A DNA stretch of 64,000 nt from Hevea brasiliensis (GCF_030052815.1 NC_079494.1:38860467-38924466), one strand, 5' to 3'. Shown: positions 36,017 to 48,729, counted from the first letter of the stretch. Program-made: numbers and translations. Notes: a model not told the origin generated them from the letters alone.

Positions 36017-36341
36017 TGGTGCACAACTATAATTTAAAACATAGTACAATATACATTGACAAAATTTCTGATAAATAAATTGGGAATCTTAATACTCATC
36101 AAATTTCAAAACTCAAAATATTCGTTGCCAATAATGTAAATCATTTGTATAAATGACTTTGATCACAAAATTCAATTTATCAAATCATGACTAACCATTT
36201 AAGTAATTCAACAAAATCAATTATACATAAACCATAATTGAAATCACAATTTCTTACCATTCAAAAGCCATTATGTATCTCAAAAATCAATCTTTATCTC
36301 ACTAATATGCAAGACTAATCCGAAAGGGCCATATTCGATGT

Positions 36342-36411
36342 GATTCTAACTCCCTATGGTCGGGGAGGTCGAATCAGATTCTAACTCCCTATGGTCGGGG
36401 AGGTCGAATCA
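36342..36411. repeat. Tandem duplication of a 35-bp unit
   Basis: Two identical 35-bp units (36342-36376 and 36377-36411) beginning GATTCTAACTCC and ending GTCGAATCA lie inside the solo LTR. Their identity suggests a recent local duplication. Confidence 0.92.
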
Positions 36412-39362
36412 TCGTACACAGTACCATCACAATAATGAATCTTCCGCAAGGGCCATAACGATAAAATAAACTTAGATCTAACCTCAAATCACAGGAAAAT
36501 CTAAGCCTGTGCACGTACCATGGTAATCAAAACACAACTAACTCCATTGTCTTCTCAACAAATGAGAGAGACGGGTAATAACCTAGTCAAACATCTATAG
36601 TGAGATATAAAACAATATTACAATCCATTTAGTGAGCATAAATCACAATATAATTCGATTCAAAGTCAATTCTAATATCCAATAATTTTTATGCTCATCA
36701 CAATTCAAATCATAAATTTGCATTTTTCCATGAAAATTACCTTCACAATTCAAAACATGTTCTATCACAATTTTCCAAAACATAATTTGTTCAATCTATA
36801 ACAATGTTTAATACTTGTGGAAATACCATTTCACAAAGCTGAATTCATACATACTATAACAATTTTCAATAATCATTGAATTAAATCCAATGCTTGTTAA
36901 ACATAATACATAAGAAAAATATGTCATTTAATCATATGAAATATTCAAAGTAAAATCAGTTAAAAACTAGTTGTGCACAAACCTCTGATAATTGTCTCCT
37001 GGTCTGGACTCAGTGTTTCCTTCCCTTTTCCTGAGTCTTTGGTAACTGAGAAATACAATTTGAAGTGTTTCAGTACTAAATTAAACTGTCTCTAACGATA
37101 ATGTTCGATAAGTAATTCACTGAAGGCTATTATTTGCTCAATTACCTAATATACCGACCCTCGATGCGTTTAAGGTAAATTAGGTTTTGGTGTCCTTAAT
37201 ATGTCACATTCGATAGGGTTTTAGGGTTGGTACGTTTTACCAAACTCATTTCCTTGTTTAGTGCATTTTCTTGCAATTTGCTGGATTCCGGGATACTAGT
37301 TTGACCTAACCGGACGACCTAGTTCCCTCGGTTTTCGGGTTTCGGTCAAAACTACAAACTTGTAGATCTATGTCTTATTGCACGCGGGGCAAAATTTTAG
37401 GTCAATCCGAGTTAAGTAGACCAAGTTATGGTCATTATACTATTGCTGGTCAATTAATATCAAATTAGGTCAATTTTAGGTCAATTTGGTCAACTTTGGT
37501 TCGGCCAGTTTTTGGATCCGAACTTGTGCAAGTTTTTTGACTTTCTTATGGTCATTTCTGGGCTTTGGTGTCTTCATAAGACTTGTAGGTATGGGTCTTA
37601 ACTATTCATGGTTAAAATTTCAGGTCAATTGGACCTGTTTTGAGTGAGTTATGGCCTAAACACTCACTGCTGCCCAATTGGTCATTTTTCAGGTCCTAAT
37701 TGCACCTAATCCGAATTGGTCATTTTCTTAGGTCACCTTGCAAGCAGAATTTTGGTATGTTTTCTCAATGAAAGTTGGCACATTTTGTGCCTAGTTCCAC
37801 CTCCAATTGGTCTCATACCAATTGAGGTTACACATTTGAACTTATTGGCTAAAATGTACACTGCCCTTGGTTACTTTGCTTAACACACATCAATTACACA
37901 CATTTACCTTGCAATATGTTTACTTTCCTATCAAATCTGTTTTGGTACATTACCAAAACTATATATTACTTTACGTTAACATCACTTTGGGCAGATTACA
38001 ATTATCCTCAACATACCAAATATAACTCTAATTCCCAAAGTTCAAATACCATTACACATACACATAAACATCACTAGTTTTTACATACACTTTACACAAC
38101 AATTTCATACACATATCCTTCAATCCTTAATGCCACAATTCTGCCCATATCTTCATGAACACATACACTTATCCAAGAGTTTCAAGGCTGCCGAAATTGT
38201 CCTTCAACACCAAAGTGTCCTACAATTCATTAAATCCCATTCCAAGTGCAAAATTCACCATATACATGTGAAGTAATTCACTAGGTTATTAAATCATCAT
38301 GATCAACATCATTTCTCATCAAATATATGCACAATTATTTCATCAATTACATGACTCCATGGCTGTCCAAAATGAACACAACAATAACTCTTCAAACTTA
38401 AAAATTTTCTTCACAAATCCAACACCCATAACATGCACACAAAACTTAACAAAGCTATCTTCAAAAATACTAACTTACCTTATGGTTGAAACTTGCCAAA
38501 CCTTGATTAAACTTCTTAAAATTGGTATCAAACTCTTCCTTGTGATGTGTAGACAATTTTTCATGAAGCTACTTAAGGGATTGGAGTTGAAATGAGAGAG
38601 TGGACCAAGCTTTAAGGAAACGTCAATGGAGGTTTCTCCTCCCCTTCAATTCGGCTAGGTTTAGTACAATGGAGAAGATGAAGTTTCTGCCTTGGATAAT
38701 GGATGTACACCTGCCCCACTTAGTATATATTAATCCATTAATGGTCCACTAACTCCAAATAATCATATAATAAGCTAATTGTTCATTTATTCCACATTAA
38801 CCCATGATTTTAGCTATTTACTTTAGGTACCACCAAATTAATTTTTCATTTTATTTTCTAAGTGTAATACTATTTATTTTTAATGGACATTTAGGTCAAA
38901 AGACAATTCGGGATGTCAAATGACCATAATGCCCCTGTTCGGGTTGCATTCCCGATTTTTCGGTAACACCGGGTTTTGTCTGTTTTTCGATTTCTCACTT
39001 TTCTTTGTACTGATTATTTAATTTTTCTTTGATCTTTCTAATGATATTTATTCTTCTATAAGGGTCTATTTAAGTCCTAAAAATGTTTCCAGGGTTCCCC
39101 GCAGTCCAGGGCTAGTCAACGGTCCACGCCGTGACTTCCCGGTGCGGTCACCCATCGCTAGGTTTCCCGGCTCGCTTAACTTGATCACATTTCTTTGCTA
39201 TTATTTTTCCTTTGTTTTTCTTGTATTTTCTTTTCTTGTATTTCATTATTTTATGTCTCCTCACTCATATTGAAGTGTAGTTCTAGGCATCCTAGCTGTC
39301 CGGACAACACTAGTCATCAGAACAGCAGAACGCACTACCGAACTTAGGGGTGTTACATGAGG

Positions 39363-40421
39363 AGAAAAGAATTATAGCTCAGTTTGACCTACAACTAAAG
39401 AAAGCTGGGAGAAGAAAAGAGTTATACCCCAAATTAAATAACAAATGTTAAAATTAAAGTCCTAAACAATTAAAAGGCCCATTACCTCATACAAGAGGCC
39501 TTGATGTTCCTTATTGAGCTTTGAACCACCTTTTGCCTCCTAAGTTAAGTCCTTTCAGCCTGAAGCCTCAAAATTGCCTTGGCTTTCCATATTTGCAAGA
39601 TTACTTACCATTCTTATTTTTGGAAAGACATATTTAAAATTATCTTAAAAGAAGTTGAATCAAATAAAAAAGTAAATAAATAACACAAATTAGGAAAGAA
39701 TAAAAAAGAAAAAAAAGGAAACCAAAACTACTCTCATTCAGCTAGGGTTATAGATAGGCCTTGGTCACCTTATTCAATCTATAATCCATGCTCAATATAC
39801 TCATAAACATCACATAAAACAAGGTTAGAAAATTAGTAATTAATTTAATCAAATAAAATTACAAAAGAAATTAAAATTGCATGAATGCATCTAAGGTACT
39901 GTGCAGGGTAGCAAAAAAATAAAATTGAGGAAAAATAGTGAACATACATAGAAAATTACCAAATTTTATGAGAAAGTACCTAACATGTTGTACTAAACTA
40001 TAACAAAAAGAATCACCTAAAAAGAATCACTGAAAAATTAAAAACGAATTTGTAAAGAGCTAAACTTAAAATCCATTTGCATACGAATCCACAAGGAATT
40101 TTGAAAAATTCAAAACAAAAGATAGAAAGAGGACATCCTAATCTTGATTTTAAGCACAAGAATCACTTAGGAAAGTGACTGCTCATCAAGATATAGTCCT
40201 TTAAGGTTCGGGTGTATGCATGTCTGTGATAAAATAATCAGAATTTTAAAAAAATTATAACTAAATCATAAAGAAAAAAATGATTTTGGGGAGATTTAAA
40301 AGCCTAAACTGCAAGGAAAAAAGAGCATAATCCAGCAAAATATGTCCAAAATCAAGAACTGACAACCAGTGATCTCATGGGACTTGCATAAAGTATTTTG
40401 GTTTGCCCTCAAATTTTGAAA
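39363..40421. other. Spacer between two solo LTRs
   Basis: About 1.1 kb of A-rich sequence with no usable frame or motif. It probably is the ancestral DNA into which both neighbouring elements inserted. Confidence 0.45.
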
Positions 40422-40426
40422 ATTTC

Positions 40427-43400
40427 TGTAACGTCCCGAACTTTTGAGCTTTGAATAGTGCCATTTTCGATCAATAAATAGTACTATTTAAAGCTAGTTT
40501 GAGGACTAAAAATGAAATGAAAATAATTTGAAATAATCAGAATAAAAATCAAAGTGACCATCGGGTTATGAACTTAATCGGTATTAATGACAAAGATGGA
40601 CTATAACCCGATGAGGGACATTTTGGTCAATTCACTCTAAGAGTTGACTTTTGACCTAAATGTCAATTAAAATTTGTAAGATTAAAATATTGAAAATGAA
40701 TTAAAAATATGAAGTGTGTATGGAAATTTAAAAGGGATACATAAGGAATTAAGGAAATTGTCATAATTAAAACAATTATAATTAAAATTAAAAATTAGAA
40801 AAGTGAAACAATTATACATATAAGACAAAACCAATTAATTTGAACTAATCCACTCTTCTTCACTAAAGGAGCTGACCACCCTTCACCTCCATATCCCTCC
40901 ATTGATGCTTCTTTAAAGCTTCAATTTCCTTGAATTTCTACCATAAATCTTATAGCCAACTTCAATAAAACTTGATCTTAGACCTCCATTTGATGATTGG
41001 AAGCAAGAAGAGTTGAGAAATCTTGAAGATTGGAGAGTTAAGAAATTCATCTAAGTGAGGTATGTGCACTCTCATATTAAATTCTTGCATATTTCTTGAA
41101 TTTAAGGTTGATTATAAGGAATTGACATGAGAAATGAAGAAAATGATGCATGAATGAGGGGTCTTGATTTTTGGCCAGCATAGATGAATTAGGGCTTTGA
41201 TGTGTTTGATGGAATTGATAATGAATTCTAGCTTAGTTGAGGTTATAAACTTGAATGGTATGTTGAGTTGTATGAGTTTGCATCAATTGGGAAGATGAGT
41301 AATTAGGGTTTTGAAAAATTGGGGTTTTTGTACTATGATCTGTAAGTAATGTTTTTGAGGTCAAATAAGGACCAATTGATGTGGAATGAATGAGATATGA
41401 AGTTGGTTGGTGAGAGGAAATAATGAATTAAAAGTGTGGTTAATGTGCTGAAATCTGGACAGCTTATGTCTAGTATACTTGAATGCCTATAATTTAAGCT
41501 GTATAGCTCTAGTTGGTGTGAAACTAATTGGAAATCAAAGTTAAGACATAATGCTAAAATTGTCATGAAGAGAGGTTGCCTAGAAAATGACCATAAGTTA
41601 CCCTAATTAAAGCTTGAATTCCGGTTACCAATTCTGGACTTGGAGAAGATGACCAAATAAATAGTACTTAGTAAATTAGTCATAACTCACTCTAGAAAAC
41701 TCTAATTTAGGTGATTCTTGAACCTATGGAATTCTAAGACATAGGAGAACAATTCATATGAAGAACCTAAAGCCAAATTATGACCCTAACTTGACTAAAT
41801 TGCTAGACAAAATTGGTTTAGAAAACCTGTCCTGGTTCTGGACTGAATCTGAAATCCTAAACATTTAAGTATCCGATCAGTTTTGGCAAAATTGTCATAA
41901 CTCAAGCCACAAAACTAAAAATGTAGTAATTCTAAAGCTAAAATTCTCCTAAAACATAGGACTACAACTTTTCTTTTTGTACCAGAACTTAGTTCTTAGA
42001 GCAAAGTAGAGGGATTGTTAGGATAAGTCAGGAATGCCAAATCTGAAATTCCTGCACCTGATGCATTTTGCCTTATGACCTCCGAATGGTTATTAAGCCA
42101 TAATTTTCTATACAAAACTCCAATTGAAGTGATTAAAAAATATTTGAAAACCTAAGACAAAGGCCTAAAACTTTGTTTTAGGGACTTGGAGCCAATTCTA
42201 AGCCTAAAGTGCTCGGATATTAGTTGCAAAATTTGGTAAAATTCTAGAAAAGAAGGAAAGTGGAGGGTTTAGTACCCTGGAATAGTACTTAGTAATTTGA
42301 CCATAACTAGAGCTCCAAAAGTTCAAATTGAATGATTTAGAAAGAGAATTAAAGTTAAAACATAGGGAATAACTTTCATGAAGAAAGTGAGGCCAAACTG
42401 ATCCTACATCTTGGCCAAATTGCTAGGGAAAATTAAAGCATCAATTATGGAATTCATTAAACTTTCATAAAATGATTTGAAATGTGATATGTACTTAACA
42501 TAAATGATTTAATGAACACATAAATCACATGAATATGTAATTGGGACTTATGTTCTCATCATGAATGGAATGAAAATGCTATGAAGCATGAATAACAGAT
42601 GTGTTGAAATAATGAGACTTAGGCACACATAATGATACTAATTTGCCCATGTATGCCTAGACATCAGTGTATGGGTTGGATCGATTGGCATACCAATTAG
42701 GGACCACCAATGCAGTACTGCCCATGACTTTTGAGCCTACTTCATGAATGATCATTGATAGACAATGTATGTCTGATATGGTTATTATTTTGGCTTTATG
42801 TCTGATATGCTGGTAATTATGCTTGACAGTTTTACTAGCTTTTATGCTTAACAGCTGGCTCTATGCCTAACAGATGTATACCTGATAGGCATATGGGGTG
42901 CCTAACTAGTCTACTCCCGTATATCTAGTCTTAACAGTTTGTTAGAGGTTGCATTAGGCATTGAAATAAATCTAATAAGTTAAATATTAAAAGAGGAAGA
43001 AAAAGATTCCAAATGAATTAAATTGCTCCTAAAGATCAATAAATGTGTATGACTCATAATAAATTGAAAATGCATCTCTTTTATGATGCTACAAACTCGA
43101 AATATTTATTCTTATTTGTTTAGTTTATTTTTATTTTATTATTGCACCACTAAGCAATATGCTTAACGTGATGGATTTTTCTTGCGTAGGTACTGGAGAT
43201 AATGCCCAGTAGACGTCAGACTGAGATTTGGAGATCTGATCTGTAGTAGTGTTGTGTCATCTCATCCCGACATTTTATAGAGGCTAATGAGCTACAGAAA
43301 TTTTGTCATTGTATATTGTAATCAAATATTAAGTTTGTGATTCAAATTTTGAATTTGTATAATAATTTTGTACATTATGTAAGTAAATGAATTTAGTAAT

Positions 43401-43718
43401 TTTCATGGATGAAATTAGTTGGAAATTTGACATGGATCAATATGAATAAATGATTGGAAATTATGATTGAGGATGTTATTATGATTTGAAATTATTGAAA
43501 ATGATGATGAGATTTTATTTAAACAGGTAAATGTTTAACAAGTTAAATGCTAATAAAACAGGGGAAACTTTGACAGTTTCTCCATTTAAATATTATAATT
43601 TTAAATAAGAATGGAATTGAAATTAATTATAAAGAAAGTAAAATAAGATAATGTGCTCTGGCACAACATTTGGCATTCCTTGCTCGGCTACATTGTAGAT
43701 CGGGTAAGGGGTGTTACA
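40427..43718 (+). mobile_element. Solo LTR (3.3 kb), subfamily D, plus strand
   Basis: It starts TGTAACGTCCC and ends GGGTGTTACA, flanked by a perfect ATTTC duplication (40422-40426 and 43719-43723). It is the same subfamily as 14018-17128 but in plus orientation, shown by the shared 3' end (GTAGATCGGGTAAGGGGTG) and hairpin block. Marks: TATACATATAAG (40814), CTCCATTGATGCTT (40897-40910), GAG|GTATGT (41061), five modules at about 41488, 41683, 41890, 42093 and 42292, the hairpin block (43150-43187) and a T-rich tract ending in GCGTAG (43189). Confidence 0.91.
43150..43187 (+). other. Tandem hairpin block in solo LTR (subfamily D, copy 2)
   Basis: CTAAGC (43150-43155) pairs with GCTTAA (43161-43166), with one wobble in the element RNA context. 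ACGTG (43166-43170) can pair with TGCGT (43183-43187) using wobbles. It is directly followed by AG|GTACTGG. Confidence 0.55.
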
Positions 43719-43723
43719 ATTTC

Positions 43724-45134
43724 TTATGACAATATAGGCTTTAAAAGCCTTTGTTCACATGAGAGAATGTTATTTGATTGTTAAACTACCCCATTCTTAC
43801 CTTTTGATTACAAGAAATAATAAGAAAATTGAGATAGTGTAGGCTTAGGTGAGTCAATTGACTAAGAAGCATGTGTGTATATGTGTTTGTTTTTTTATGC
43901 TGCTAGGATCAAAGTTGCTGCAATAGGAATTTGGTTATGTGTGTGTAGGCTTGGAGCAAAATAGGAAGTTAAATCCTTTTCCGACAAGGAAAGGATTTGA
44001 TTTTTCTACTAGTTTCCCTGTATTGTTATTCTCTTTCTATTTCTCTCCTAAAATTCAGCTAAGGGAGATTGGTTGCCCAATTTTCTCTCTCTCTCTTTTT
44101 TTTTTCATATTATTTACTTCCTATTTAAATTTATTCTAATCCTTAAAGGCTTAAAACAAGTCTAGATTCACTCCTCTCACCCCACTCTTAGCCAAATGGG
44201 CCTGAAGTAAGGCCTTAGTTGGCCTTGCTTCGGCTAGCTTACTCTTAAGGTTTTCTTGGCCTTGTTCAAGCCTTGAAAGCCTAGGGAGCAGGCCTAGTTG
44301 AAGCAATGCAGGCCCATTGTTTTGAGCCTACTAGACCTCTAGCTTATTTTATCTTATTATTTTTACTTTATTTTCCTATTTTACCTTTCCTAAAACCTTG
44401 ATTTATGAGAAAACATCCTTATTCATCTCTTACAGTGTTCTTAGAAGCCTTAAGTCCTTCAAAGTTCTCATCATTGGGCCTCTCATTGCCTTAGCGATGT
44501 AAGTTTTTAGGGTACCATAAATAAGGGTCTACAGTTTGCTCGCCATTTTGGTAGGGTTTGGAATTAGTGCCGAAGGTATTGGCAAAGATCATCAAAGTCT
44601 CAACCATTATTCTTAGGACTGAATTATGCAATGAAACATCAGGAGTGAGGTTTAAGCATGTCAACTTCTATGACATGCTTGACGCCTAAGTTAGGTTAGG
44701 TCTTTATGTTACTTCCCCTACTCCTTCTGAGCCTTATGGTTCCATAATTGTAACAAGTGATTGTAATATGTGAAAATTTGAGGCTTTGTACCTAGATGCT
44801 CTAGGCTTCATACGTTTCTTGTTTTGAGGTTGAATCAAATGCTTTTGTGATTTTATAGTGACCGTATTTTGTGCTTTTTACACCTTGCAAGCTACTTGGC
44901 CATTGATCCCTATGCATCCTAAGCTTTATGATTACAATGGTATCCTATGATGATGCATGTATTCTACACCTTGAACATCTGTAAGTGACATGTTAATGCT
45001 TCTATTCTATGCCTTACTTAACCATGTTGTGTACCTTAAATTTTACCTTAGGACTCACCGCAGAAAACCTGCTCATTTTGAGCCTTACAATGTGTTTGGT
45101 TTTGATTTGCATTTTAAGGATTTGAATCTAGGCA
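43724..45134. other. Spacer with no recognisable gene
   Basis: About 1.4 kb between the plus-strand solo LTR and the Tekay element. It has GGCCTTAGTTGGCCTT-like segments at about 44210-44300 and a pyrimidine-rich run at about 44085-44110. I saw no domain motif or repeat ends. Confidence 0.45.
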
Positions 45135-45139
45135 CACTT

Positions 45140-48100
45140 TGTCACACCTTATCCCTCTGTAAGGCATAACATGATCCCGCAGAATACCTAATACACTATC
45201 GAACTTTACCTACAGATAACTCATTAAGTACCCTACAAGGGATTTTAAAAACCATTTTCTTATTTTTTAGAAGTGGTGAGCATTTTCTTACATTTAATAG
45301 AAGTTTAAAAAATAGTTCAAATTTTTTCCGTTTTATTTTTACGTAAATTTTTGAAAAAAATTTCAGTAGAGTGCCGTCTGTATTTTAAGAAAATAGTTCT
45401 TCAAAAACCTATAAAAACACTTCCAATAATTCTTTTTCATCAAACTCACTACTACTTCAACACAACTCAACATCATTTCTCAAACTCCAAATTTCAAATC
45501 AATAATTCACAACTCAATTGTCATCAAAATAGTACTCAATATTTCCATTCATTTTTCATTAAAGTAAAAACAAATTACATTTATCAATTACTTTACATTA
45601 GCAAATCCAAAATAATATTATTACAAACTTTATACAACTGCTCAAAGTTAATTTATACATGTACATACGGTTACATACACAAATATAAACATTACATTCA
45701 GGGTATAAAATTATACCTGAAAAAACTTCAGGGAAGTGGCTCCAAGATCCTCAGCAGCTCACTCTACTGCTCCTCTAGTCTTTATATCTGCGACAACAAT
45801 AACAGCCATTGCTGAATACTATGACTCAGTGGTGCACAACATACTAAAATAACATTTATGCATAATTGAAATCACATTTTTTCAAATATTAAACTGAACA
45901 TGAAAAACATATACAAAAAGTGATTTATAAATTTTTAGTCTAAACAATCTCATTTAGGAAGTCTCAAAATGAATTTCATAAAAACACACAGTTATATCAT
46001 GCCAATCGAAACAATATTCATCTCAATAGCCAGAGGCTTATGAGAAATCACAAAGCTAGCTAGCTCAAATATATGGGCACCCATTCAATTTCTTCTTCTA
46101 CTAGCACGCACCTCAACACTTCAGCCAGAGAAAGAATCAAAATTCGAAACTAATTTCTCCCACTAGTCATGCTAGTGAGACAATCAAATACATGATCATG
46201 ACACTGTGGTTTCAAAACTATCTTAGCAATTTACTAAACATTTATTGCCATTTCAAACACATACAAATAAACTTTTAACAATTTAAGTCAAAATCATAAT
46301 AAACATTTCAATACAATAAATTCACAATTTAATATCACAATTCATTCAAAACAATTTGTAAAAGAAAATTTATAGAAATTTCTATGTTGTGCGCAAACCT
46401 TACACGAGTCGCCTCTTGGCCTTGAATAGATGCCTCGGGTTCTTTCCCGGTATTCTTTTCAAATGAAACACACAATTTTACAGTGTTTCAGTATCATAAT
46501 TTGTTATAAATCCAAAAATGAATTCAAATCTACTTATACCCAGCTTTAATATGCTAAACTTGACATTTTTTAAAATTTGTATTTCGGGGTTACTATTCAT
46601 GACACTATTCAAGTCAATTTGTTGACTTTCTAATGCTTAATAGGTATGGGAATTTTAATTTCACCTACATACCATATTATGGTTACCTAATTTGTTGGTT
46701 TTGGTTGTTTTCTGAAACTTCAAGTCTCTTAGGCACAAATTTCAAATTTTCAGTTTTGGTGTTTAGTTTTATATTGTTTCATTGGTTATGTTGTTGTGGT
46801 AATTTGGCTAAGTTTTCTTCATAGAAGTTGTTTCTTATTGTCTTAACTTTATTTTCCTTTTTGAATCACTCCATTTGGAGTTTCGTAGCCTAAGTTATGA
46901 CCATTTGAACATGGCTGGCCGGATTTGATGTTACCTAGAATTCTAGGCAAATTCTGGGTTTTGGCAATTTTAATGGGTTGACTATAAGTGTTTTTCAAAT
47001 AGGTTATAGTCAAATTTTGGGTTTTTTTTCTCCATGGAAGTTGTAGGGCTATGTCTCAGCTTTCTTTCGATATAAAATTTAGGTCATTTGGACATTCCTA
47101 AACCGAGTTATGGTTTACATAACTACTGTTCATTTGGTCATTTTTGTACAAGTTAGTTTGCCAATTCCAGATTTGGCCTAATTGTTCACTAAGTTATGGT
47201 CTCTTTCTAGGCATAATTCCTAAATGAAAAATGTGTGATTTTGTGTCTAGTTTCATTCCCAATTAGCCTCACACCAATTGGGTTGGTAAATTTTTAGTTT
47301 TGATCCCTGAAATAGACTTAGGTCAAGCTGCCTGTAGATTGACCTTCACCAATCCGAATTGGAACTTGGTTCCAACATTTCATACACACCACAAATGGTC
47401 ACAATTGACCATTTCTCAACTTAAATAAGGTTAATTACATCATTTGGCCAATTCTCAAATTTTTCTTTAATTTTTCACATGCTCAAAACCTTAGCTACAC
47501 CTAAAGTTCCATCTAATACATTTCAAAGTGTACATGCATGATCTACACACCTAATTCACCTCAAATAACCATTCAAAACCATCAAACTCATTCATATCAA
47601 ACCCTAACCCTAGCTAGATGAATTTCATGTTTGGTCCTCCAACAAATATTTTCTTTTGATTTTAAGTTAAACTCTAAGTTACTTAAACTAGAACATAAAC
47701 ATTTAACTACAATTTCCAAGTTTAGATGACTAACCTCAACTTTGATGTTCAATCTTCAATTTTTTTCTTCTTTTATTCTTTCTTTCTTGATCAATCTTCT
47801 TCTCAAGTCACCAAAGTAAGGTTTAGTAGCTAATTTGAGGGAAATTGATAGAAATTTGGGAGTTTAAAAGCTTAGACTTAAGCTTTAATGGAGGTTTTTT
47901 TCATGGAGTGGGAGAGAGAGATGGTGGCCGAACCACTTGGGAAGATGAGGCCTGATTTCTTTTTTTTTTTTTTTTTTTTTTAATTTTTATGTATTTTAGG
48001 TCTTTTTTTTTGTATTTGAATTGGTAAAAAAATGTGGAAATTTAAAAATAAATTTTGACATCATAATTGATGTCATCAACATGAGGTAATAAAACTTTTT

Positions 48101-48641
48101 CTTTTCTCTTTTTTTTTTTCATTTATTTTTCCATTAGTTCTTTAATTTAATTCCCGATTCCAAATTTTTCTATTCTCTAATTTTATTGGACAGTTAGGTC
48201 AGGTGTCAGCTCTAGGGGTGAATTGACCAAATTGCCCCTCGCTGGTTCAATCCGATTTACAAGTTATTTGATATTTCTTTCGGATCTCTAACCTAATTAT
48301 TTGACCTGCTTAATAATTCTTTTTTTGTGTTTTTCTGTTTTCCACTGTGTTCTCAATAGTCCTAAGGACAACAACGTTACATTTTACGGTTCGAAATTTG
48401 AGTTTAGATCGACCTCACAGTCCTTTTCGAGAAGGTCACCCATCGTTGTGACTCCCGGCTCATTTAACTTTTTGTGTTCTGTTTTTCTTCTTTATACTTA
48501 AGTATTTGGCAATTATTAATTATTTGTGTTCAGGGCTTATCTAAGTGTCTTAGACGAGGTTCTAATTCTCTTAATTATCAGGACCTACACTGGTCATCGG
48601 AACAGTGAAATATACCAGGCTATGCAAATAGGGGTGTTACA
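45140..48641 (-). mobile_element. 3' LTR of the Tekay element (3.5 kb)
   Basis: It starts TGTCACACC and ends GGGTGTTACA, and matches 56975-60440 over its length with scattered, mostly C/T differences. It contains the hairpin block (45790-45829), three modules (about 46815, 47032 and 47225), AAACCCTAACCCTA at about 47600, GAGGTTAGT (complement 47729-47737) and an AAGCTTTAATGGAG box (47880-47893). Confidence 0.94.
45790..45829 (-). other. Tandem hairpin block in Tekay 3' LTR
   Basis: The same block as at 57625-57664, but with changes that weaken it: CTGAAT opposite ACTCAG (one mismatch) and GCGACAAC opposite GCCATTGC. The decay fits its position in a dead copy. Confidence 0.55.
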
Positions 48642-48642
48642 A

Positions 48643-48655
48643 TTCTCCCCCCCTT
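48643..48655 (-). other. Polypurine tract of the Tekay element
   Basis: The minus strand reads AAGGGGGGGAGAA directly next to the 3' LTR, the expected plus-strand primer position. Confidence 0.85.
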
Positions 48656-48729
48656 AAAATAAATTTCGTCTTGAAATTTTACCTAGTATCAATCTCTGAA
48701 TAGCTGTGGGTGCTGTCTCCTCATATCCT

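Larger units (their letters stand above)
35354..39357 (-). mobile_element. Solo LTR (4.0 kb), subfamily A
   Basis: It starts TGTCACACCC and ends GGGTGTTACA, with a perfect 5-bp duplication TGAGG (35349-35353 and 39358-39362). There is no internal region, so it is a solo LTR. It closely matches the LTR starting at 60637. Marks in the element sense: TATATAC near complement 38723-38729, an AAGCTT...ATGGAG box (complement 38607-38631), a GTAAGT donor-like site (complement 38473-38478), modules near 37365, 37570 and 37763, and the hairpin block (35978-36016) followed by CAG. Confidence 0.92.

Noticed and set aside
38299..38595. 98-codon plus-strand frame, similar to one at 63499-63828
   Set aside because: Both lie antisense in the same part of subfamily A LTRs. 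The resemblance is explained by LTR homology and the frames are not conserved in length or phase.
45351..45815. 154-codon plus-strand frame
   Set aside because: It is antisense within the Tekay 3' LTR, made of low-complexity Tyr/Lys/Ile codons, and shows no motif. The matching part of the other LTR is not open over the same span.
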